A DNA stretch of 30,383 bases from a virus: IMG/VR virus record IMGVR_UViG_3300033141_003038, positions 1 to 30,383 of that record; one strand, 5' to 3'. Positions 1-5,015 of this stretch are shown in pieces. Under the pieces are notes generated by a model. The model was not told the origin of the DNA. It did no database searches and saw nothing but the letters and a program-made list of their open reading frames with translations. The position numbers and the translations under genes were made by a program. The first letter of the stretch is position 1. The number at the start of each line of letters is the position of its first letter.

Positions 1-68
1 TAGTATAAGGCTTAGGTAGTATAAGGCTTAGGTAGTATAAGGCTTAGGTAGTATAAGGCTTAGGTAGT
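1..68. repeat. Terminal direct repeat, left copy (16-nt tandem array)
   Basis: Four full copies of TAGTATAAGGCTTAGG plus TAGT. The same 68 bases end the window at 30316-30383 in the same orientation. This is what a circular or circularly permuted molecule gives when assembled as a line. Because the overlap is itself a simple tandem repeat, it could also be where an assembler stopped inside a longer array. Confidence 0.97.
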
Positions 69-93
69 CGAGGGCTTGCTTATGGCGCGCCCT

Positions 94-151
94 CTCCTGC
101 TCTATATATCTCCTACTCTATATACATCCTGCTCTATATATCTCCTGCTCT
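94..151. repeat. 16-nt tandem array (ctcctgctctatatat)
   Basis: Units at 94-109, 110-125 and 126-141 differ at only a few positions, and a partial fourth runs to 151. The array continues the 16-nt spacing of the preceding GGCTTAGG array (units at 9, 25, 41, 57 and 73), so the first ~150 bases are one grid of 16-nt modules with two different sequences. Confidence 0.9.
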
Positions 152-152
152 C

Positions 153-201
153 TTATTTAGACTATAGAGTTATTTAGGCTATAGAATTATTTAGGCTATA
201 G
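153..201. repeat. TTATTTAsGCTATAG repeats, tandem copies
   Basis: Three copies at 153-167, 170-184 and 187-201 (TTATTTAGACTATAG, then TTATTTAGGCTATAG twice) with a 17-nt period. Further copies with C for the G lie at 354-368, 649-663 and 1706-1720, all on the plus strand. They could be protein-binding sites or promoter-like elements; the function is unknown. Confidence 0.85.
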
Positions 202-220
202 TGAAGGTATATTTATGCGC

Positions 221-300
221 GGCTTTTGTACACATTGGCTTTTGTACACATTGGCTTATAGGGAGGGGCGCTTATAGGGAGGGGCGCTTATAATGCGTAT
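221..300. repeat. Five consecutive 16-nt modules
   Basis: 221-236 and 237-252 are both GGCTTTTGTACACATT. 253-268 is GGCTTATAGGGAGGGG, 269-284 is CGCTTATAGGGAGGGG and 285-300 is CGCTTATAATGCGTAT. All five are exactly 16 nt and all begin [GC]GCTT, although the bodies differ. This looks like repeated 16-nt duplication with later replacement of module bodies. Confidence 0.9.
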
Positions 301-470
301 CTATCTAAAGTATCTTTCCTTACTACAGCATAGGAGCGTATCGTATGATAATACTATTTACGCTATAGAGTAGTTTATTTGTGGGGCGCTTCTGGTAAGG
401 AACATTGCTTTCTACGAAAAGGTGTTTAGGAGCTTGCGACTACCTTTGAGTGTTTAGAAAGCTGTGGATA
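289..470 (+). ncRNA. Putative structured RNA, copy A
   Basis: A perfect -10-like TATAAT at 289-294 is followed exactly 118 nt later by a hairpin at 407-462. The outer stem is GCTTTCTA/TAGAAAGC and the inner stem is AAAGGT/ACCTTT. A diverged paralogue at 1516-1693 keeps the TATAAT, the 118-nt spacing, the outer stem and islands of sequence (cgtatgat, gctatagag, gagtgtttagaaagctg). Its inner stem differs on both sides and still pairs. There is no reading frame. No good -35 is visible, so transcription is uncertain; a DNA hairpin recognised by a protein is the alternative. Confidence 0.4.
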
Positions 471-661
471 GGGACGCTATAAGGTAGTTATAGGGCTTTA
501 TATACGCGCTTGGTATGCCTATATAACTATGGTATATAACTATAACTCTCTCGCTTTTAGCCTCATGAGTGAGTTATTTCCTTACCGTTAGCTAGATGAT
601 TGTTATATGTGGGAAGAATGGGAACGAATGAGTTGTGAGAACTGTCGTTCTTTTACGCTAT

Positions 662-698
662 AGGAGAGGTTTATTAGGCGAAACTCTCCTAGATTTTT
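662..698 (+). terminator. Candidate rho-independent terminator
   Basis: AGGAGAG (662-668) pairs with CTCTCCT (684-690), extended by TTT/AAA past one bulged G, with an 8-nt loop. AGA and then TTTTT (694-698) follow. It lies downstream of the putative RNA copy A and could end its transcript. Confidence 0.4.
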
Positions 699-706
699 AT
701 GTTCTT

Positions 707-750
707 TTGGGAAAAGGACAGACTTTCCCCAAGGAAATTTTTATATTTTT
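707..750 (+). terminator. Second candidate terminator
   Basis: TTGGG-AAA (707-714) pairs with TTTCCCCAA (724-732) with one bulge, followed by the T-rich 738-750. The T-run overlaps the left arm of the AT palindrome at 736-764, so this may be part of an origin structure and not a terminator. Confidence 0.3.
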
Positions 751-764
751 ATAATATAAAAATT
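736..764. other. AT-only 11-bp inverted repeat, candidate DNA unwinding element
   Basis: AATTTTTATAT (736-746) and ATATAAAAATT (754-764) are perfect inverted copies around a 7-nt spacer, and all 29 bases are A or T. It stands 21 bp from the first iteron-like repeat. AT-rich elements beside iterons are the usual layout of plasmid and phage origins, so an unwinding role is inferred; nothing here proves it. Confidence 0.45.
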
Positions 765-784
765 ATAACATAAAATGTCGAGTT

Positions 785-946
785 TGTCAAGTGGGCCTAA
801 AAATGTATGCAAAAGTACTCTATTGTATGCAAAAGTACTGTGTTATTTATAATGTCAAGGCATGGCACAATATCAAGGTGTGGCACCTAAATGTACACTT
901 AAGAGCTCTAATCGCCGTTTATGGCTCTATTGTCAAGGGGTGGCAC
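785..946. repeat. Iteron-like repeats, candidate replication origin
   Basis: Three 16-nt copies of a TGTCAAGGnnTGGCAC consensus lie in the same orientation: 853-868 (tgtcaaggcatggcac), 871-886 (tatcaaggtgtggcac) and 931-946 (tgtcaaggggtggcac). A partial copy is at 785-796. Between them, TGTATGCAAAAGTACT occurs at 804-819 and 824-839, and a variant is at 30250-30265. Direct repeats of this size beside an AT-only palindrome resemble iteron origins bound by a Rep-type initiator. No Rep protein is recognised; the winged-helix protein at 3141-3545 is a possible partner. Confidence 0.5.
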
Positions 947-1038
947 TGCAATATTCACTATCATATGTAGGCCCTTGAGTCACTTGCACTCAAGATATAT
1001 ATATTTTATGTAAAGGACGCAGGCAGCAAGGCGCGCAT

Positions 1039-1060
1039 AATAATTAGACATATACTACAA
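1039..1060. repeat. 22-nt direct repeat, copy 1
   Basis: A 22-nt sequence containing TAATTAGACATATACTACAA recurs perfectly at 1149-1170, 110 nt away. No function can be assigned. Confidence 0.9.
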
Positions 1061-1148
1061 TTCTATAAAATACACCCTTTGATCCATCCCTACGTAAAAA
1101 GTTATCTGAGAGCTCTTAAACGCAGATTGGCCCTTTATAAATGAGCTA

Positions 1149-1170
1149 AATAATTAGACATATACTACAA
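1149..1170. repeat. 22-nt direct repeat, copy 2
   Basis: Identical to 1039-1060. The sequence following each copy is different, so this is a dispersed, not a tandem, repeat. Confidence 0.9.
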
Positions 1171-1266
1171 AAATAGGCTAAATAGTACCGATGGCAGGCA
1201 AATCGGCCCATAAATAAGTACTTCATAGACTAAATATAACACTAAGATATACTCTATAATGGGGAG

Positions 1267-1326
1267 ATATATTGAGAATATGGCCAATATATTGAGAATA
1301 TGGCCAATATAGTGAGAATATGGGAG
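1267..1326. repeat. 20-nt tandem array
   Basis: Three units of 20 nt (atatattgagaatatggcca), the third diverged. No reading frame crosses it. Confidence 0.9.
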
Positions 1327-1330
1327 ATAT

Positions 1331-1381
1331 ACAGGGCTTATAGCAGATACAGGGCTTATACAGGGCTTATACAGGGCTTGT
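1331..1381. repeat. 11-nt repeats (acagggcttat)
   Basis: Units at 1331, 1349, 1360 and 1371; the last ends GT and a 7-nt gap follows the first. The GGGCTTAT core also occurs in the arrays at 1-72 and 253-300. Confidence 0.9.
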
Positions 1382-1515
1382 AGATTTCCCCCCTTGATAG
1401 TGTACTCTTTACTACTCTACTGTTACTTAGTGTATTATGTGGCATGTTTTATTATAGGCGCGGGTTTGGGGATGGTTTGTTGATATATGAAGTGGTTTGC
1501 AGGGGGCGGCGCGCC

Positions 1516-1693
1516 TATAATGCGGTACTACAAGCACTCTTTTACATACATGAAGTAAGGAGCAAGCCGTATGATCATACAAAGATTGGGCTATAGAGGA
1601 GGTCTCTATGTTTAGGCTCACGAAAGGAGCATTGCTTTCTACAAAGGCCTGTTTGCGAGCTTGTCGAGCAGGCCTGAGTGTTTAGAAAGCTGC
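1516..1693 (+). ncRNA. Putative structured RNA, copy B
   Basis: Diverged paralogue of 289-470. TATAAT is at 1516-1521 and the hairpin at 1634-1690, the same 118-nt spacing as in copy A. The outer stem GCTTTCTA/TAGAAAGC is unchanged; the inner stem is AGGCCTG/CAGGCCT where copy A has AAAGGT/ACCTTT, a covarying pair. The sequence just after it (1699-1709) is complementary over about 10 nt to 479-488 downstream of copy A. Expression is unproven. Confidence 0.4.
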
Positions 1694-1887
1694 GTCCTTA
1701 CTACCTTATTTACGCTATGGCGTAGGGGTTTTAATCTAGCGAGCGTGTTGTTTGAGGAGAATTTACTTATTGGGCGAGTCGTAGCGAGCGTATAGAGTCA
1801 TGAAGGATATGTTTTATCTGGGCCGTTTGTGATCCGAATCTTTCTTTATGTATATAACCTTTCTTTTTACATAATATCCCTACGGTC

Positions 1888-1976
1888 TGCTATGAATAAG
1901 CAGGATGATACGGAGCTGCTTTGAAGGCAGCTCCTCCTTTCTGGTTCCGTCTGCTTACTGCTATACGTTCATAGCA
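1888..1976. other. Nested inverted repeats, possible structural switch
   Basis: TGCTATGAATAAGCAG (1888-1903) has its two halves complementary to CTGCTTA (1951-1957) and TTCATAGCA (1968-1976). Inside them GGAGCTGC/GCAGCTCC (1912-1919 and 1927-1934) forms a perfect 8-bp hairpin with a 7-nt loop. TGCTAT (1959-1964) can pair instead with ATAGCA (1971-1976), so two folds compete for the last segment. It lies about 110 bp upstream of the predicted promoter of the rightward operon. It could be a structured RNA, an attenuator under an upstream promoter, or a DNA element bound by a protein. Confidence 0.5.
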
Positions 1977-2067
1977 ATACTACTAATGCAATGCCAGGTG
2001 CACAATGCTTTAAAAATAATTTTGTAAAAAACACCCAAAATAAGCAAAAAGCCCAGTAATCATGGGC

Positions 2068-2100
2068 AAAAATAATTTTAAAACTATTGCAATTATTTTT
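2068..2100. promoter_or_regulatory. AT-rich inverted repeat overlapping the promoter
   Basis: AAAAATAATT (2068-2077) and AATTATTTTT (2091-2100) are perfect inverted copies. The right arm covers the end of the -35 box of the predicted promoter, so a protein bound here could block RNA polymerase. The operator role is inferred. Confidence 0.35.
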
Positions 2101-2115
2101 AAAAAGATCTATAAT
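2087..2115 (+). promoter_or_regulatory. Predicted sigma-70 promoter of the rightward operon
   Basis: TTGCAA (2087-2092) and a perfect TATAAT (2110-2115) are separated by 17 bp, the optimal spacing. The transcript would start near 2122 and give a leader of about 50 nt before the first gene at 2175, whose ribosome site AAGGAG is at 2162-2167. Confidence 0.6.
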
Positions 2116-2174
2116 TAAGAGTGCAGGACATAATAATAATGAGTAAAAATAGAATATAAGTAAGGAGTTACACA

Positions 2175-2639
2175 ATGACTAGCAAAAAGACCACAAGGAA
2201 AAAGGTAGTAAGCAGCTATCAAGAGCTATTACTTGAGCTTGATAGTAGAGGAGAAGAACCTATTACAGCCGAAGAAGTTATGGATGAACAGGTAGGAAGC
2301 TGTTATGAAAACCTCCTTATTGCGGCGATTGGACAGTGTTTTGATGACCTTAGGACAATATCTGGCCTTAATTCTATTAAAAAGATTAAAACATGGCGTG
2401 ATAAAACAGGTGAATATCCATGGGAAACCATCTCAAATAGTATAAGATACCTTAAAACAGAGCCAGAGCTACACATTACAGGAGAGGTTGACGCAGAAAC
2501 AGAGTATGCAAAGCAGCTAAAGAAGCTATTAAAAGAAAGAGAGTTCATGGCATATTGGATAGGATATCTTGATCCAGATACTTACGAAGAATATCAGTAT
2601 CTTGACTGGTGTTATGAGGACTTTAGGAATAAAAAATAA
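2175..2639 (+). CDS. Hypothetical protein, first gene of the rightward operon
   Basis: A 154-residue protein that I do not recognise. It is highly charged, with a basic N-terminus (KKTTRKK), an acidic segment, and a C-terminus rich in Tyr, Trp and Asp (residues about 130-150). No membrane segment or signal peptide is visible. The start is supported by AAGGAG 7 nt upstream and by the promoter at 2087-2115. It leads the operon that also holds the glycosylase, winged-helix, sigma-like and HNH genes, a position typical of early phage proteins, but no function can be given. Confidence 0.85.
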   Translation: MTSKKTTRKKVVSSYQELLLELDSRGEEPITAEEVMDEQVGSCYENLLIAAIGQCFDDLRTISGLNSIKKIKTWRDKTGEYPWETISNSIRYLKTEPELHITGEVDAETEYAKQLKKLLKEREFMAYWIGYLDPDTYEEYQYLDWCYEDFRNKK

Positions 2640-2739
2640 TTATTTATGCGTGCATTTGTGGTGCACTTTCTGTATTAATAAGATTAAAGGCAGCAAACAA
2701 AAAGGGGAGAAAGCAAAAGGGAGAGAAAGGTACAGAACA

Positions 2740-3144
2740 ATGAGAATGTGGATGATAGAACCAAGGATTCTTTGCAGGAAACACCTGCTGGGAGAACACG
2801 TTGAGTGCCACATGTTAGTTGGGGCGCTTAAAAAAGGGAAGAATATAGACGGATATTTTTCTATTCTTGAACCTCAAAGTGTAGTAGAAAGGCACAATGC
2901 GCTGGCAGAAGAGATGGAAATAAGGGGATACACACACAAAAGCCCCATAGAAGAACCTCCCTCTGACAGCCCAATAGGGATCGTCAATAAAAGAGTTTCA
3001 CTAAAAGAGCTCTCTAATAGGTGTCCAACTTGCTTTAGCAGATATCTTATGTATAACTGTTTACCTAGAATAAGTGGAGCTTGGAGCAAAACCCCATATA
3101 AAAAAGCACCATACAAAATAGAAAGTAAAGGTATAGCACAATGA
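2740..3144 (+). CDS. Pyrimidine dimer DNA glycosylase (T4 endonuclease V family)
   Basis: A 134-residue protein opening MRMWMIEPRILCRKHLLGEH, the signature of the small phage and Bacillus relatives of T4 endonuclease V, which cut the glycosidic bond at UV-induced pyrimidine dimers and nick the abasic site. H15, E19, E22 and H24 form the HLLGEHVExH block; E22 aligns with the catalytic Glu23 of T4. T4 uses the amine of Thr2 as nucleophile, while residue 2 here is Arg, as I recall for this subfamily. The open frame extends back to 2569, but that extension overlaps the previous gene and lacks family sequence, and AAAGG lies 9 nt before the ATG at 2740. Its stop overlaps the next start (ATGA), so translation is coupled. 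Confidence 0.85.
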   Translation: MRMWMIEPRILCRKHLLGEHVECHMLVGALKKGKNIDGYFSILEPQSVVERHNALAEEMEIRGYTHKSPIEEPPSDSPIGIVNKRVSLKELSNRCPTCFSRYLMYNCLPRISGAWSKTPYKKAPYKIESKGIAQ

Positions 3145-3545
3145 AAAGAAATGAAGCAAAGCAAATAGTTACAGCCATGTTAAATCTGGCCCTTATAAAA
3201 GGGATAAAGGTCGAAGATGTGGCAAAGGCTAATGGAATAACAATAGACAGCTACATGGAAGAGGAAATAAAGAGGCAAGCGCCCATAATAGAACAAGAAA
3301 TGTTCAGCTCTTTAGACTCTTTTGTTTCTATGTTCCTTGCAAGGCGCACCAAAGAATCAAAAAATAAGGTTGCCTCAAGAGCTGCCGATCTATACAATGC
3401 TTTCTTAGACTATGCAAAAGAAGAAGGTAAACATCAGGATACAACTGCCACAGCTTTTGGCAGAAGTTTAAGCAAGATAGGCATTAAAAGAACTAAAAGG
3501 TCAGATGCATTCTACTACAATGTGGAACTAAAACAAAGAATATAA
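3141..3545 (+). CDS. Orphan winged-helix protein like the C-terminus of P4/D5 primases
   Basis: A 134-residue protein with two parts. Residues 1-75 are helical and charged. Residues about 80-130 follow the pattern LYNAFLDYAKEEG, then TATAFGRSLSKIGIKRTKR, then a short beta segment. This is the winged-helix DNA-binding domain that ends P4-alpha and D5-type primase-helicases. In P4 alpha that region binds the origin, but the primase and helicase domains are absent here. It starts inside the previous stop (ATGA) and ends TAATG into the next gene. It might bind the iteron-like repeats at 785-946 or act as a regulator; the domain assignment is from pattern only. Confidence 0.75.
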   Translation: MKRNEAKQIVTAMLNLALIKGIKVEDVAKANGITIDSYMEEEIKRQAPIIEQEMFSSLDSFVSMFLARRTKESKNKVASRAADLYNAFLDYAKEEGKHQDTTATAFGRSLSKIGIKRTKRSDAFYYNVELKQRI

Positions 3546-3985
3546 TGGAGAATAGAACAATGACAGATTTATGGATGGAAATAGATGAAATGCCAGAAGG
3601 TAGAGTTAAGGAAGAAGCTCTATGGAAAGCAATCAACAGCGTTATCAACTGGGCTCTCAACAGATATGGTATCCCAGCAGACATACAGGACGACGCAAGA
3701 CAGATGTGCTTACTTCGCTCAATGAAGTGCTTAGAAAAAAGAGATGATGATATGGTTATAGAACAGTTTGTGGGATACCTGTACACATCTATTAAAGGGG
3801 AGGTTCTTAACTTTATAAAGAGAAGTAAGAAGAAGTTTTACTCTGATGATCCAGACGAGCTGGCAGCAAAAGCTTTTCTAACAAAATCAGATGGTTCACC
3901 AATAGAAGAAATTGGCTCATATAAAGACAAGTACTTTGAGGACGAGCCATTTGATAGCAAATACTACATAGGAAGTGACCTATAA
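3545..3985 (+). CDS. Sigma-70 region 2-like protein
   Basis: A 146-residue protein. Residues about 30-95 resemble sigma-factor region 2: a helix leading to ADIQDDARQMCLLRSMKCLE (compare DLvQegxxgLxxAixxF), then a segment ending GYLYTSIKGEVLNFIKRSKK (compare FxxYxxxxIrxxixxxxR). That region binds the polymerase beta-prime coiled coil and the -10 element. No region 4 is visible, and the C-terminal 50 residues are acidic and unrecognised. It overlaps the previous stop (TAATG) without a ribosome site there. An internal ATG at 3560 has GGAG 9 nt upstream and may be the true start. It could direct polymerase to phage promoters or be an anti-host factor. Confidence 0.75.
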   Translation: MENRTMTDLWMEIDEMPEGRVKEEALWKAINSVINWALNRYGIPADIQDDARQMCLLRSMKCLEKRDDDMVIEQFVGYLYTSIKGEVLNFIKRSKKKFYSDDPDELAAKAFLTKSDGSPIEEIGSYKDKYFEDEPFDSKYYIGSDL

Positions 3986-4010
3986 AATAAGAATTAGGAG
4001 ATGACGAGAG

Positions 4011-4661
4011 ATGATTAATATGATAAACAGTAAAGAAGTAAGAACAATTTCAATACCAAGAGTTAATTCAATACCAAGTATAGAAACAAAGCCCCTCACC
4101 TTAGCCCCTTTATACATAAAAACATCAGTAAAGGTGGGAGCAATACACGAAACAGACTCCTCCATATATGAATTAGATGATAAAACTAAGGGTCATGGCC
4201 ATATCGCTCTGCAAAAGTTTAATGTGGACGACCCTGGGGCATCCTCTGTTGAATATAAAAGGCCAAGGCGTAAGCCTTTAAGGACAAAAAAGCTGTACTT
4301 TGACATAGATTCTTATAAGATGACCTCATGTGCGGGTGGAAAGTACTATCGTCTAACAACTAATCTCCTTAAATCAAGAGATGTTGGCAGGGTTTATGTG
4401 CACAAGCTGATAGCCTTTCTTTGTTTGGGCAAAAATGGTGGCGCTATCCACCATAAAAACTATAATGGTAAGGACAATAGGGCTTCTAACCTTGTTTATT
4501 TTCCATCTAATGTTGCACACAAAGCTTATCACACAGCAGTTAGAAGGCGCAAGATAGATAAAACAGACTATGCAGCATATGGCGGGATAGAGATAACACC
4601 TACAAGTGTGGACCACAGGGAAGATGTTCCTAAATGTTTAAAGAAGCTATGTAAAAAGTGA
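4011..4661 (+). CDS. HNH endonuclease
   Basis: A 216-residue protein. The HNH nuclease motif is clear: H131 (VYVHKLIAFLCLG), H147-H148 with N150 (AIHHKNYNGKDNR), then N160 (RASNLVYF) and H170/H174. This is the HNH_3 type common in phage homing endonucleases, which cut double-stranded DNA with one metal ion. The N-terminal 100 residues carry no recognised NUMOD or helix-turn-helix domain and may be specific to this protein. GGAG lies 10 nt upstream of the ATG. It closes the rightward operon and is followed by the terminator at 4738-4763. It may be a selfish homing gene; HNH proteins that help packaging usually sit beside the terminase, and this one does not. Confidence 0.88.
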   Translation: MINMINSKEVRTISIPRVNSIPSIETKPLTLAPLYIKTSVKVGAIHETDSSIYELDDKTKGHGHIALQKFNVDDPGASSVEYKRPRRKPLRTKKLYFDIDSYKMTSCAGGKYYRLTTNLLKSRDVGRVYVHKLIAFLCLGKNGGAIHHKNYNGKDNRASNLVYFPSNVAHKAYHTAVRRRKIDKTDYAAYGGIEITPTSVDHREDVPKCLKKLCKK

Positions 4662-4671
4662 TTAAAAGTGT

Positions 4672-4763
4672 TATAATATGTTGCACAGGGGCGAGCCGTC
4701 AAGCAGGCAAATAACGTCCTTTTAACCTCTTACGAAGAAAGCCTCCTTTTTAGGAGGCTTTTT
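4672..4763 (+). ncRNA. Putative small RNA with its own promoter and terminator
   Basis: An extended -10 promoter (TGTTATAAT, with TATAAT at 4672-4677) directly follows the HNH stop. The strong terminator lies 60 bp downstream, so a transcript of about 80 nt would run from near 4684 to 4763. A 15-codon frame at 4678-4725 has no ribosome site. The -35 region has no good match, which extended -10 promoters can tolerate. The alternative is that this is only the 3' end of the operon transcript. Confidence 0.4.
4738..4763. terminator. Strong intrinsic terminator between convergent operons
   Basis: AAAGCCTCC pairs with GGAGGCTTT around a short T-rich loop, followed on the plus strand by a T-run. 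On the minus strand the same stem is followed by TTTCTTC. It ends the rightward operon (last gene stop at 4661) and probably also stops the leftward operon (last stop at 4802). Confidence 0.88.
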
Positions 4764-4767
4764 ATTA

Positions 4768-4803
4768 TCTATAATCTTCTAAGTTTCTATAATCTTCTAA
4801 GTT
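4768..4803. repeat. 18-nt tandem duplication abutting a stop codon
   Basis: TCTATAATCTTCTAAGTT occurs at 4768-4785 and 4786-4803. The second copy runs into the stop codon (4802-4804) of the leftward gene at 4802-5008. Other leftward genes show the same arrangement. Confidence 0.9.
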
Positions 4804-5008
4804 ATATCCGTGCGAATGGTAGATTGCCGCCAAAGAATCCTTCTAATGATCCTATCTCAGTACCTAACTCCTTTGTACCTAAGCCTTTTGTATCTGATGC
4901 TTCTTCTGTTTTTAACAGTTCATTTGCCTTACGAATCTGCGCTAACAAAAGAGCTGTAGCCTTATTAAGTTCTACTGTGGCTTTTCTCCTCTGTTTAATA
5001 CAATCCAT
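4802..5008 (-). CDS. Hypothetical small protein, end of the late operon
   Basis: A 68-residue protein that I do not recognise. The N-terminal half is basic and helical (MDCIKQRRKATVELNKATAL) and the C-terminal half has a GLGTKELGTEIGS repeat-like segment. No membrane helix is visible. AGGGG lies about 7 nt before the ATG and overlaps the end of the upstream gene at 5016-5594, which suggests coupled translation. It is the last gene of the leftward operon. Confidence 0.65.
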   Translation of the reverse strand: MDCIKQRRKATVELNKATALLLAQIRKANELLKTEEASDTKGLGTKELGTEIGSLEGFFGGNLPFARI

Positions 5009-5015
5009 TTATCTA

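Larger units (their letters stand above)
1..2174. other. Non-coding control region, left part
   Basis: No credible gene is visible in this stretch. It lies between the window start and the first rightward gene and, if the molecule is circular, continues from 29717-30383 to give about 2.8 kb between two divergent operons. It contains tandem arrays (1-72, 94-151, 153-201, 221-300, 1267-1326, 1331-1381), a repeated TTATTTAsGCTATAG motif, two paralogous hairpin-bearing blocks (289-470 and 1516-1693), an AT-only palindrome (736-764), iteron-like repeats (785-946), a 22-nt direct repeat (1039 and 1149), a nested fold (1888-1976) and a promoter (2087-2115). The only longer reading frames are on the minus strand, overlap these repeats and have no ribosome site. 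I read it as an origin and regulatory region; the function is inferred. Confidence 0.8.

Noticed and set aside
253-284. TATAGGGAGG sequences resembling the T7 promoter start
   Set aside because: The upstream part of the T7 consensus does not match and no single-subunit RNA polymerase is encoded.
1-300. Arrays of short repeats as a CRISPR
   Set aside because: The units are 16 nt, are directly adjacent or change gradually, and there are no unique spacers of regular length or cas genes.
1427-1621. 64-codon minus-strand frame
   Set aside because: It lies across the paralogous repeat block, has no ribosome site and no protein-like composition.
1-2174. tRNA genes in the control region
   Set aside because: I saw no acceptor stem with a T-loop TTCnA motif and matching arms; the hairpins present have other shapes.
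1969-2175. Hydrophobic 68-codon minus-strand frame starting TTG, holin-like at first sight
   Set aside because: It starts at TTG without a ribosome site, and its hydrophobic residues follow from the AT-rich promoter region it overlaps.
2569-2739. N-terminal extension of the glycosylase frame
   Set aside because: It overlaps the previous gene, has no family similarity and the internal ATG has a ribosome site.
4678-4725. 15-codon frame in the putative small RNA
   Set aside because: No ribosome site; its ATG lies at the predicted -10 and upstream of the transcript start.
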